Assembly (NCBI GenBank): GCA_012184525.1
Contig: WOFQ01000043.1
Span: forward strand, 1 to 64,000
From: Xenoacremonium recifei
Lineage: Eukaryota; Ascomycota; Sordariomycetes; Hypocreales; Nectriaceae
DNA: 64,000 nucleotides
Direction of reading: 5' to 3'
Positions 44,766 to 55,156 of this stretch are shown here, piece by piece. The translations under genes were made by a program, and so were the position numbers. The notes beneath the pieces are model-generated. The model saw only the letters and a program-made list of their open reading frames with translations, was not told where the DNA came from and made no database searches. Numbering within the stretch: position 1 is the stretch's first letter; each line of letters opens with the position of its first letter.

Positions 44766-46215
44766 TTATGTGCTCGTCCCGCTTCTAACCATGTCTCCCT
44801 CCGCGTGGGGGTATGCCTGTCTTACAACGCTTCGAAATTGATCATTCCACAATTGGTTCACTTCCTCCTCTAGCACGGGGACCTTGTCATAATACGCGCC
44901 AGAGATGCCTTCCACCTGTTCGATGACCCGAATTACGTTCAGTCCAAGAATCTTCTGTATATCAGCAGTGGGTATTCCGCGTTCTAGCATTTTAAGGACG
45001 AGACTAGGGTAGTGCGAAACATCATCAATGCCTGGGACTGCACTGAACATGCCATCAAAATCGGACCCAAGACCGATATGATCATAGCCAATTAAGTCGG
45101 CCACATGCATTATATGATCCATTAGGCGATCGAGGCTTGCCTCTTGCCCATCTGCACTTGTCAAGGACGGGATGAAAGAGATCATGATAACGCCATTATT
45201 TCTGCGGAGCTTCTCCAGGATAGGATCCGGAACATTGCGCGGGTGTGAGACAACAGAAGCCCTAAGCTTGTAAGAAGGGGGACCATAGTCCAATCCAATA
45301 GAGAGGCTGAACTAACACCGAAGAATGAGAAAAGATGACAGGCGCCGTTGTCACTTCCAGCACCTGTTGCATAACGGCTTCGCTTGTGTGGGAGAGATCG
45401 ATGATCCTGTGAGATTATGACATGAGACATACAGACCAAGCATCAAGTTACAGACTCGTAGCCCTTACATCCCGATCCTGTTCATCTCACGAATCATATC
45501 TCGGCCTTGAGGTGATAGTCCTCCATGAGCCGGGACCGCGGCGGTCTAAGCTAGCTGTAAGATCAGGTATGTAATGGAATAGTAGCAGACGCACCCCACT
45601 ATCAGCATACAAATTGTTTTTACTGTGTGCCAGCGTTATATACCGCACGCCAAGCCTATGATAGAGCCGCAAGATGCTTGGACTGTTGCCAATCTGATGC
45701 ATGCCTTCGACGCCGATCAAGCTCGCAAACTTTCCGGCTCGGAACAGCTTCATGATGTCGGCCGCTCGATCGACTAACCCCATGTGGTCCCTATACAGAT
45801 GCACTAGCCGGTGGACCAAATCAATCTGCTGCATCGTGTCTCGCAGAGTTTCGAAATGGGCCGCGCAATCCCGGAAGTCGTCAGACGTCGGACTAAAGAA
45901 GGCGAATATGAGGTCAAAGGTCCAAAAGGGGAAACAATTGACAAATCGCTGCACACTTACCAATCTACGTAGACGCTCCAAAAGGCACCACCCGACTTGC
46001 CTCGTAGCAGGCGCTTCAGGTCGACATGACCGACAAGGTTCTTTTCGGGCGCAAAACGTTCATCTAGCTTGTTGTCGTAGAAACCACGAATCAAATGCGG
46101 CCAGTCATTGTGGCCATCTGCGATCAAATCAGCTCCGTTCACTCTCGCGTACTTACTGCCTAGCTGACGTACCAATCAATGGCGCAGACGCCAGCACCTT
46201 TAAGGCCTCCTCCAT
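44766..46215 (-). CDS. gliJ-like: GliJ-like membrane-type dipeptidase
   Basis: Zinc dipeptidase of the renal/membrane dipeptidase (M19) family, 386 residues. In ETP pathways GliJ cleaves the cysteinyl-glycine bonds left after glutathione addition. Six exons: 46215-46173, 46117-45961, 45892-45595, 45545-45469, 45406-45317 and 45261-44766. The 43-bp first exon plus intron 1 creates LIDGHNDWPH, carrying the HxD zinc ligands. GVEGMH supplies the bridging Glu, and IIDLSHTS and IFSHSSV supply His ligands, followed by HPRNVPD and GSDFDGM with the Asp near the active site. All five introns restore conserved blocks. No signal peptide is visible, which fits the intracellular GliJ type rather than the mammalian membrane enzyme. 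Confidence 0.88.
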
Positions 46216-46474
46216 GATGGGTGTGCATAAAAATATTATCTGAAGGCCGGCTTGCGGAGCCAACCAAGCCCTACATAAATAACAACAAATAAAAACGCTT
46301 CACGCAGGCCTCTTCATGGGTATGGCCCCCTTCGGAGCTCAAGAAACCCTCCGGGAAGTCTCCGACCATCAAGGTTCTTGACAGCGAAAAGTCGCCGTTA
46401 CGAAACACTACTAATTTGCCGGCCGGTTGTCGGTAGAAGATGGGTTGCTCCAAGTTTTGAACTACAAGCACATC
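46216..46474. promoter_or_regulatory. Divergent promoter, dipeptidase and MFS exporter
   Basis: A 259-bp region with one TCGCCG (CGGCGA on the other strand) at 46392-46397 and a GCCGGCCGG string near 46420. The CGGCGA core recurs in two other promoters of the cluster. The plus-strand reading frame of the exporter is open across part of this region, so the exact border depends on the start chosen. Confidence 0.3.
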
Positions 46475-48210
46475 ATGGCATTCCTTTCTACTGATCCATC
46501 GACGCGGCGCCTACGCCGGTACATGCCGCCGTACCATTTGGGCAAACGGATGGGCGATAAAGCAGATCACAACTTGATCCTGATCACCACAACGCTCGTC
46601 AACTTTCTTGATCTTTTCCAGCTGTCTGCCGTACTCTTTGGTCTGTCAGACATCGAACAGGCTTTAGGGTTCACGCCCCAGGACATCAATTGGGTCCTAG
46701 TGGTATACAGCATTACATTCGCGGCCCTACTTCTGGTCGGAGGTCAACTTGGCCAGTGGCTTGGGTTAGAAACGACATTTATCTCGGGAACGGCCATCCT
46801 GACAATCTCCAACATAATCAACGCATCCGCCCCCAACAAAACAGCGTTATTGATTGGGCGTGCTATATCTGGCGTCGGAGCAGGGTTGACTGTAAGTGTT
46901 CCTCTATTTCCTCTTGTTCTAATTTATTATGAATATTGAGTCGTGATATACTAAATCATTGGCCTCTTCTAGGCTCCGAATGGACTTGCTGTCATCAGCA
47001 ACACGTTTCCTGACGGTCCAAAGCGTACGCAGGCATTGGCAATCTACACAGCATGCGCGCCGTTAGGCTCCACAATAGGCACCGTTCTCGGGTCCCTTCT
47101 AGCTTGTAATAATACTCTTCTCTTCAGTATATCGACTCTATTGACTAACATGCTCAGCGTCTTCGGCTGGATGGAGATCCATATTTTGGGTGACCCTTAT
47201 CTTGACTGCGCTGGCCTTGATCATGGCATGTCTATTTCTCCCCCAGTTCACGAAGAATGATTCTGTCTCCATCGACATTCGCGGGGCCTTAGTCTTTACC
47301 CTTGGAATCGCCCTACTTGTATACGGCGTTAACGATGGTGAACGCGCCGGATGGCGGTCTCCCTCTGTCCTCGTAGGTGTGATCCTCGGTGCTTTGGTGT
47401 GTCTTTCACTCGTCTGGGTCGAGATGAGGGCAACTCATCCGGCAATACCAAGATACGTCTGGACATCTGCACCACTTGGGCTTATGATGTTCGCTGTCTT
47501 TGCATTTGGCGGCAGCTTCAGCGCTTGGTTTTTTGTCGTCACTCAACTCTGCGTCAACCTTCTCGGTTACACGCCTGTTCTTACGGCGGTGTATTTCTTG
47601 GTAAGATTGCATTCCTATGTCTCAATTTATTTGAACCTGAGCTAACCTGTCATAGCCTGGCGCCTTTGCCGCTATTGTGAGCGGGGCACTTTCTTCGCCA
47701 CTCGTCAAGTTGATTGGAGAAAAGGGGACGTTGATCCTGGGACTCGTCACCACCGCCGCCGGAGCAGTGGCCTGGGCATTTGCCACCCCTGAACGCGCTG
47801 GCGGAACCGGCCACCACGGCGGCTACTGGTACTCGATTGTGTGTGCCATCATCTTTGTTTGCGGCAGCCCGCTAGCCATGGTGCCCGCGCAGGCAATCAT
47901 GCTGCGTCACGTCGAGTCTTCCAGTCACGCGGTTACCGCGGCACTGTTCAACACCGCCTACCAAGTCGGTGCCAGCGTCTTGCTAGCCGGTTCTAATGCT
48001 TTGATGAACGCGCATAAAGAGCCTTATGCCGGTAACGGGCCTCTAGTGGTCATGGAGGGCTATCGCGATGCATTCTGGTTGCTTGCTGGCGTCCTCGGCA
48101 CAGGTGCCTTACTGATAATTCTTTGCTACTGGCCCACAACGCTACAGGAAGATTTGCCTACTGCAAATTCGCCAACAGAACACCCAGAACACACACAGAA
48201 AGAGAGTTAG
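46475..48210 (+). CDS. MFS drug-efflux transporter (DHA2-like)
   Basis: Membrane exporter of the major facilitator superfamily, 515 residues, probably with 14 helices as in the DHA2 group that includes GliA. Exons 46475-46891, 46973-47105, 47158-47600 and 47656-48210. The first helix begins LILITTTLVNFLDLF, and the antiporter motif region reads TACAPLGSTIGTVLG. Splicing of the 52-bp second intron yields SSSAGWRSIFWVTLILTALAL in place of an early stop. An upstream in-frame ATG at 46427 would add 16 residues. Located between the dipeptidase and methyltransferase 2, it is inferred to export the cluster product and contribute to self-protection with the dithiol oxidase. Confidence 0.86.
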
Positions 48211-48539
48211 AGTGTAGTTCTAAGTAATGGTTTGAGTCTCTACGTAGAAAATTGAAGGGCTGGACTAAATTATATGGCAACGTGCAACAAAACAGACGTT
48301 GGGGCGAGGCCCAGATTGTTGAAAAAAAAAAAAAAAAAAAAGAAGAGGCTACCCTACAGTTTAGGTTAATTCAGGCCTCATTTAGGTTGAGAGCTTGTTC
48401 AGCCTTTCCCATAACATAAACTAATGAACTTCGAGTTAATAGACTAAAACCTATATAAAGTTTCAATTGACTGTTTCCTTGGTTCAGTCTTCTATGCGGA
48501 CTTCATTTAACCCTCCGCGGTAAAGTACGATTAGGATCA
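48211..48539. other. Convergent 3' intergenic with poly(A) tract
   Basis: About 330 bp between converging genes with a run of 20 A at 48322-48341. No coding sequence is seen. Confidence 0.4.
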
Positions 48540-49456
48540 CTAAGCTGCCGGTTTCTGTGCCCACGCAAGATGATACTGATACACATTTCCAATAGTCCGG
48601 AGCTCTTCTTCCATTTCCATCCGTAGGCTGTCAAATTCATCACTTGTTGGCTGGCCAGGCTTCCCTGTAGAGCTTTCAATCAGTATTATTGCACACAAAA
48701 TCCAGAGGACTCTCCGGGATCACTAGACATACCACTCAGTAGAACCTTCATCCCATCCAACAGGTGTAGCAAGACCGCTACAGCTCTTGCGCCTTGTTCT
48801 TTGTCATCGGCTGCTGCACCCACCTTGATAACTTGGATATCTTCTCGGATATCAACGGCCCCGGCGGCTGCAAGCCATGGCAAAAGATAGGATCCCGGAC
48901 TCGGTTGGTTGCCAATGGCGGCCCAGGCCTTTACCATAATATCACGGAATCTGACAAAGGCTTTGTGCTCTGGTCCTTCCTGAATTGATAACATGTTGCC
49001 CTCGTGCAGTTCAATAAATCCTCCGGGCTTCACACACGAAAAAAGCCGCTTCACGGCTTCCTCTGCCGTTTTGTTTGATCCTACGGTGAGGACGAACCGC
49101 TGGTGTACAACATCGAAGTTCTGCTGAAACTCAATGGGCCAGGGTTCAAAGATAGAATGAATAGAGAGGTGGACATTAGAGGGCAGTTGATCTTTGGATA
49201 TGAAATGCTTTGGCGAAATATCGGTGCCATGTAGATAAGCCGTGGGGGGAACAGATTTGGCCATGTCGACCAACCACGTGCCCTCGCCAGTTGCAGAGTC
49301 AAGTATGCGTATTTTTGGGTTCTTCAAATCGACCGGAGAATACAAAAGCTTGCCTTGCATTGCACTCTTGGCTAGTTCATGCTGGATATGCAAGCGGTCG
49401 TACTCGCCTTGGTGGCGCGGACCTCGGTATGTGTCTTGAACTTGAGCTTCGGCCAT
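48540..49456 (-). CDS. LaeA/GliN-like SAM methyltransferase 2
   Basis: Second SAM methyltransferase of the cluster, 282 residues. Exon 1 49456-48733 and exon 2 48664-48540. The unspliced frame ends in FCVQ, but a GTATGT donor and CTACAG acceptor restore GKPGQPTSDEF and a C-terminus ending HLAWAQKPAA, matching the layout of methyltransferase 1. Motif I is ILDSATGEGTWLVDMA with the usual Gly residues, then HGTDISP, FDVVHQRF and CVKPGGFIELHEG. It is clearly related to methyltransferase 1 but diverged, so it is unlikely to be a recent duplicate. N-methylation of one diketopiperazine nitrogen, as by GliN, is the leading inference; S- or O-methylation is possible. Confidence 0.85.
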
Positions 49457-49753
49457 GACTCGTCGATGTTTACGGATTTCAGATAATTACGCTGTAGCAG
49501 GAAATCTGAAATCGGGTGTATGTTGAGCCAGAATTAGCGGAGCACCCACTGTTACCTGGGAATTTGTAGTCTGCCGGGGGAAAAAGAGAGCAGAAGAGAT
49601 CTTCGGCGACTATGGCTTTTATTCGCCGAGATGGACAATGAAATAGTTCCATCAACTAGTTATAGAAGTAATTATATTCTTGGAGTTGTGTATTTCTCAA
49701 ACAACGGCTAGAAAGTTTGAATACTATCCTGGGTTATAACATTTTTTTACAAC
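49457..49753. promoter_or_regulatory. Divergent promoter with 7-bp inverted repeat
   Basis: A 297-bp shared promoter of methyltransferase 2 and the glutathione transferase. TCGGCGA at 49603-49609 and TCGCCGA at 49623-49629 form a perfect 7-bp inverted repeat with a 13-nt spacer, a good shape for a dimeric Zn2Cys6 regulator such as the GliZ-like protein encoded in the cluster. Binding is inferred. Confidence 0.5.
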
Positions 49754-50569
49754 ATGAGTTCATCCGAAGGAGTCGTGGCTGTTCGTCCCGCTATTCCCGA
49801 GGACCGATTAGTGTTGTATGTAAAGAAAGGTGAGAGTGATAGTGCATTTCTTCTGCTTTATTCTTTCGCTAAGAAATACATAGCAAGTCCGACTTCAACA
49901 GCAAACTCGGTAAAGCCGCTGATGTTGATCGAGGCACTCAACATCCCGCATCGTGTGCATATTATTGAATCAACTAGCAAGGAAACATGGTTTCACGTCA
50001 CCAATCCTTATAAGATGGTGCCAGCCATGGAAGACAGTTATCATGACCCAGTCACCAGCGAGACTCAGCGGCTGCGCGTTTTTGATAGCTCTTCTTGTCT
50101 CACCTATCTTGTGGACAAGTACGACAAGGATGGTCTTTACGGCGGTAGAAATCTACGTGAACGCACTGAGGTCATGAACTGGCTCATGTCGTATACCGCT
50201 GGGCTTGGCGCGACGGGGAAGATCTGGCTCTTGATGAAAATGCCGAAAGATGTGGACATTGGAGAGTCCCTGACGGTGCTGCTGCGGTACATTCGCACTG
50301 AATACAACTTTTTGGAGACTCGTCTGGCGGAGGCAGGACAGACATTCGTAGCACTGCCGGACCGCGTCACTGTTGCCGACTTGGCTATTTTACCACTAGC
50401 GAACGAGACGATTGCCACTTCCGCGAACCTGGATTTTAACGAATGGCCGAAGCTGAAGGCATGGAGCGAGAGGGTCAGCAATCTACCTGCTGTAGCGAGA
50501 GCCCTGCACCGCATATCAAGGTTTGGGCTATCCGAGGAGGAACTTGCAGTTTTGGATAAATCAGTTTAG
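49754..50569 (+). CDS. gliG-like: GliG-like glutathione S-transferase
   Basis: Cytosolic glutathione transferase; in gliotoxin biosynthesis GliG adds glutathione to the oxidised diketopiperazine, bringing in both sulfurs. Exons 49754-49829 and 49902-50569 give 247 residues. The 72-bp intron has GTGAGA...CAG borders but contains no stop and is a multiple of three, so an unspliced 271-residue product is also possible. Splicing is preferred because it yields LVLYVKKANSVKPLMLIEAL, the usual first strand and helix of the thioredoxin-like domain. NPYKMVPAMED is the cis-Pro loop, FDSSSCLTYLVDKYD the glutathione-binding Ser region, and RVTVADLAILP the C-domain N-capping motif. It sits 106 bp from the convergent P450 gene, which would supply its substrate. 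Confidence 0.86.
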   Translation: MSSSEGVVAVRPAIPEDRLVLYVKKGESDSAFLLLYSFAKKYIASPTSTANSVKPLMLIEALNIPHRVHIIESTSKETWFHVTNPYKMVPAMEDSYHDPVTSETQRLRVFDSSSCLTYLVDKYDKDGLYGGRNLRERTEVMNWLMSYTAGLGATGKIWLLMKMPKDVDIGESLTVLLRYIRTEYNFLETRLAEAGQTFVALPDRVTVADLAILPLANETIATSANLDFNEWPKLKAWSERVSNLPAVARALHRISRFGLSEEELAVLDKSV

Positions 50570-50675
50570 TCTCATGGCTTTTGAATAATCTGTCATGTTA
50601 ATTAAAACATATTTGAATTTTTGAGCCGTCAAGCTTATCTATGTCTTCCAACTGATCCGCATACATTCTGACAAT

Positions 50676-52579
50676 TTAATTCCGCCGCGTAAGCGTAACC
50701 TGAATGTCCGAGATTGGCACCCAAGTGTCTACGTCTTGTTTTGTATCAGATCCTTTAAGGATCTCAGTCTCCGGTATCTCGAGCTGATAAGTCTGGAGGA
50801 GCGTCAAGAGAAATTGCTTAACCATTGCTTCTGCAAAGTACTGGCCGAGACATTTGCGTGTACCGAAACCGAAAGTAAACAAATTGTAACGGAGCTGAGA
50901 ATTAAGTATTAGGAAACAACATTCAATGATAGAAAGAAAGATACGAACTACTGTACCTCTGTAGAGGATAGGTTTCGAAGTCGATGGGGATTGAACTCGA
51001 GACTATCATTGCCCCAAAAAGCCGCGTTGTGATTGATAGCTACCGTGTCCACAACAACACTTGTCTGCACATTTCATTGAGTCAGTAATTTGCTTTAGAA
51101 AAGATGGGTGGAAAAGGGTTTTGTACATATGGTGGGACTGTAAAACCCCCCAGGACTTTGACCAGTGGGGAGCTTTCTGGAATCGTGAATGCTATCAAAT
51201 CTGATCAGACATTTCTGCTCATAAAACTAAAAACGCCACAGTGAATCAAACCTGTAAAAGGCTGTAGACGTAGCGACTCGAGTAAGCATAGGTGTAGTAA
51301 AGTGTCCTTCTTGAAAATAAAGGCAGTCATATTGTTATTTTTCGCTGAATCATCCAATTCTTCCCGAAGTTGCTGTTGTATGTGCTGGTTGCGGGCGATA
51401 TAAATGATGATCCAGCCGAGCACATGAGTAGAAACGTCTAAGTTAGCAAAGAGTATCTCGCTCATCGTCTGTATTAGCTTCAAGTAGAGGAAGTGTTAGT
51501 GATTGTTGTTTGGGGAATATTTCGTGCTTGTTGGCTTCACCATTCTTTTTGGACATCCTGACGCTAATAGCGAGTCCCATATTTGCACGATAGGGGCACG
51601 TGGCTGTAAATGGAAATGGCCACTCTTCCTAGAATTATAGATCTTGTCGTTGAACTCTGTCCAATCATGCTCAAATTGCTGTTCAATTTGATGAGTCCGC
51701 GGTTTCAACATTTGATAGATCTTGTAGCGGTACACCCCACCGGACAGGACATTGCCCATCAGCGAGAGGCTCCGCTGGCCTAGGGACCATAGTTGATTTC
51801 TCTCGTCATCATTTAGAGGTCCGTACAAGTACTCTGCTGTGGTCATGAATGGGAACCGGGCAGTATTTGCAGCATGAAGTCTCATAGGATCATTTCCGCA
51901 AGAAGCCGTGAGTTGTTGCAGGTAACTAGCAGCCGCTAACTCAAGCCGAGGCGCTATTTCTGTAACAGCGCGATGGATGAAGTACGGATGGAACTCAGCG
52001 CGCAACGACTTCCACGGCTCACCGTTGATCAGACCCATGCATTCTCCAAGTAGCTGATGAAAAAGCCAACCACCGTTGCTTGAGGTAGACTTTACGTGAA
52101 GTGGCGAGTCGTTGTGAAAACTCCTCACATCTTCCGGTTTCGTGAGAACACTGTTATCTACATTCAGTACTTGATGCATTTCGTATTTTTTTCGAATGCA
52201 TACATCTCAGGAATTAGACCGGACCAAATTCTATAAACTGGACCATGCTTTCTCCACATTTTGCTGAGTGTATATCCTTGAAGGAATTTGTCGAGTCCTT
52301 GTCCGTCCGCAAATTTCCATTGCGGGCCGGGTATCAGGCGCCCGTCATCATCACGGATGGGATGGACTAGAGTAGAGACCTAAAGCACAATGTTAGCTCA
52401 CAGAAACCACTGCATAGCTGCCGGTGATAGGAACGAACGATATAATGGATTATTTGCTCCTTTGACTCATATATCCTCCAGATAATGAGGAGAGAGGTTA
52501 TGACCACAAAATGCCACATCGTGGATCCGATGATGAGGCGCAAACAAATAACCTTTGCTAGAGAAGAGGAGGAGATCAA
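50676..52579 (-). CDS. Cytochrome P450 of the ETP-like cluster
   Basis: Membrane-anchored heme monooxygenase of 517 residues. Seven exons: 52579-52439, 52379-52204, 52150-51541, 51477-51252, 51200-51127, 51064-50957 and 50894-50676. A hydrophobic anchor (MWHFVVITSLLIIW) is followed by PGPQWKF. The I-helix reads ILFANLDVSTHVLGW, the ExxR is ESLRLQP, and the heme loop FTFGFGTRKCLG holds the Cys ligand. All seven exons are phase-consistent, but the acceptor of the third intron (51478 or 9 bp downstream) is uncertain. Gliotoxin biosynthesis uses GliC to oxidise the alpha carbons before glutathione addition. As the only P450 seen here, this enzyme is inferred to do that step. A second P450 could lie beyond the right edge. 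Confidence 0.85.
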
Positions 52580-53323
52580 TATGAATATGTTACTACAGTA
52601 AGAACCTTACAGAATCTCCAGAAGTGAAGACACGTGTTTGATATACTCAGACGAGTCTCCAGAAACCAACCCTGGCCAATCGCCTTCAAACTGTATGCGC
52701 CACATTTGCCATTACTGTCCGGTGAAGGGTTTCGACCGCACTGCTATTTCCCCATTTGGCAATCTAACTGTCTCGGGGAGTAAAATAGTTAGTCAACAGG
52801 CGGACTCTGAAATCTATGGAATCCCCTACTTTTCAAACCTGGTTATGAGATAGTCAATATAACATAGGACTGTCGATTAATGCCGAGGGATACAGCCTAA
52901 AGGTCTGGAGAAAAGAGAGTCTGAGGAGATACAGATATGCACTACGCATATGTGCTTGCCGGAAATTATTTTGAGAAAGGTGAAGACTGATAAGATCGAA
53001 ATCAAGCTTTGTGATCATCAAATTGATAACTCGATATTTAAGAGTTCACTCGAACACCCCAAAAATAAACTTATTAGCTTTCAGTTTGCTATATCTATGG
53101 CAAACCCCAACTAAATACTGAATAGTAGTGATGTTTCCAAAAAAAAAAGGGGGGGGGGGGAAGAATCCAAGGGTGCGACGTAAAGCTTTATTGATTCCTT
53201 TTTGTGTCTTAGCATCATTATTCCCAGTTATACTCAACTGGCCCAGTGAAGATCGAATCTTTCGGGTTCTACCTGATATCTTTGGAAGCTATCTACTATA
53301 ACTCTGGGGGTTAAAATATGTCG
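52580..53323. other. Intergenic: P450 promoter and prenyltransferase 3' end
   Basis: About 740 bp. It has a striking homopolymer pair, ten A at 53139-53148 followed by twelve G at 53149-53160. A GCCGA half-site lies near 52882. The ORF at 52638-52853 has no motif. No gene is seen. Confidence 0.4.
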
Positions 53324-54777
53324 TCACGTTCCAAGCGGTTCCATCACTGGCCCAGGATACATAGGTATGGAAACCAAGCCCGTCGGCCAGATTCCTGTGT
53401 TTGCTAACGAAGCGTCATTAGTATTTAGGGAAATATTCCTCTTCGAACAAGCCATGACATACCACAAGTCTTGTACTGCCTGATAGTAAGGACCCGTGGA
53501 CAGGCTCTTCCCTCTACTCTCGAGAAATCTGGAGAGGCCCAGCGCAATCTGGTCATCGTTTTGAGCGTAGTGGCGCACCGGCAAGTACACCTTGGTCTTG
53601 GGAAACCGCATGCCACTTTTCAGCTCGTAGTAGTATAGTATTCCACCTGTTCGGTGCGTGGTGCTGGCGTGGAGCTTCATATCGATGTTGCGGTGATCTG
53701 GACTTAGACCAAAAACAGCGAGCCATAGCTCATGTAACGCGTCTCGCGCCTCATGCGACATAATGGTCCGTCCTCCCAGTGTCAACATGTCAACAACACT
53801 ATGGAATGTCGTTTCTCGGGATCGAACATAGACTTTGAGTCGTGATTGGGCGGGATCAAGACAGTCAATAGCCAGGATCTCTACTATCGGTTGCGACTCA
53901 ACCGGGAAGGATTCCATAAATTCGACCAAAACACCAAAGGAGTCGAGCAAGCCAGATGCGGTTTGAGGAACATTTTGTATGGAAGTTTTGACAAGTTTCC
54001 AATTTGAGCAGCTCTCTTGCAACGCTCGCCGACCAGGTAGGTAGTACTGCTTGACGACCATGTCATGGTCATGCAGGTCAAAGGCAATAAAGCACTGGGA
54101 ATGCGGAACCTGGGACAGCTTCTCATCTTGTCCTAGTGTGCAACGATTGTAAGAGATTAAAGAATCGCGAAAGTGTTTGTGAAGAGCCAAGTCCATGTTG
54201 GGGGCCAGAACTAGTGCTTCGCCAAGCATTCGTACATTGGCGGTAGTGTTGACAGTATCGTTACCCTGATATGCAGAGCGGCTAATCGGCTCTACCGAAT
54301 AGCGAACTGCTGGAGTGACTCCGTCAGAAGAAGACCAACTCCAGCTGAGCTCAACAGGAGTATGGTCATCTGTCATGAAGCTCTTCCAAGCATGAGAGAC
54401 GTCTTTTTTATGCTGGGGGTAGCAACCTAAGAATTGCGTGACAGAAGACTTGAAGAAGTCTGTGTGTACGGCTGTTGCAGGTTCTTTGTATTCCGACATT
54501 TTGAGCATTTTGTAAAGCATCGTACCAATATCCTGATCCCATAATGCGCAGTCCCGATCAAGTTGTTGATGATATGCCTCCGGCTCGGATACATTTCCCT
54601 GCCTGAGCATTAGTGTGCGAAGGAAGTCTAATTTGGAAAGCTTTAAATACCTTGGCGTCTTGAAGTCGATAAAAAGCTGCAGAGGCTTTGGAAAATTGTT
54701 TTCTAGAAGTGTGAGTTCGTGAGGTGGACATCAAGGCCTTGCGTAACTTACACATAAGCAACCAAAGTAGACGCCAT
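53324..54777 (-). CDS. DMATS-type aromatic prenyltransferase
   Basis: Soluble ABBA-fold prenyltransferase of the dimethylallyltryptophan synthase family, 450 residues, usual for the family. Exons 54777-54752, 54702-54651 and 54598-53324; two short first exons give MASTLVAYVKQFSK and were placed because splicing enters the main frame at GNVSEPEAYHQQLD. Family features are the helix with DQDIGTMLYKMLKM, LGCYP, TPVELSWSWSSS around the substrate Glu, VKQYYLPGRR as a diphosphate-binding basic segment, and a C-terminal part with KVYLPVRHY. It would transfer a C5 prenyl group to an aromatic amino acid or to the diketopiperazine. The sirodesmin cluster has such a gene (SirD, tyrosine O-prenylation); gliotoxin does not. 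Whether this one is SirD-like or a C-prenylating enzyme cannot be told by eye. Confidence 0.88.
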
Positions 54778-55156
54778 TGTTGCTGTGCCGATGTGCTAGT
54801 AAGGAAATCGAATGCTGATGCTAGGAGCTTCCTATCAAGCCCTTTGAGCCTATATAAAACGGAGCATGTACATGGAGCTCAGGACCTACAGTCTTATCCA
54901 CGCTTTGCCCTTACTCTACCAGCGGCGAGTAAACAGTCGAAACCGCCGGCGAGTAAGTCAACTGCATCCACCCCATTTACAGACCATTTCCCATAACCCC
55001 GAAAGGCAAAGAAGATTATTATCGAGCTCTTCATAAAAGAAATTATAAAGGAGAAATTGATAATTAAACGGTGCACCTGAGCAGTTTGCTAGCATCCACT
55101 ACCCATTTCAAAGCTACCTTCTGGCGACCGAACTCATTGCTGACAGGCCTTGCATA
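54778..55156. promoter_or_regulatory. Divergent promoter with CGGCGAGTAA direct repeats
   Basis: A 379-bp promoter shared by the prenyltransferase and the aminotransferase-like lyase. CGGCGAGTAA occurs twice in direct orientation, at 54923-54932 and 54947-54956, start-to-start 24 bp. A one-mismatch copy, CGGTGAGTAA, lies at 63087-63096 upstream of the NRPS. A shared regulator site is inferred. Confidence 0.5.

Noticed and set aside
54724..54996. 90-codon plus-strand ORF overlapping the prenyltransferase start
   Set aside because: It overlaps the first exons and promoter of the prenyltransferase gene on the other strand and has no motif.
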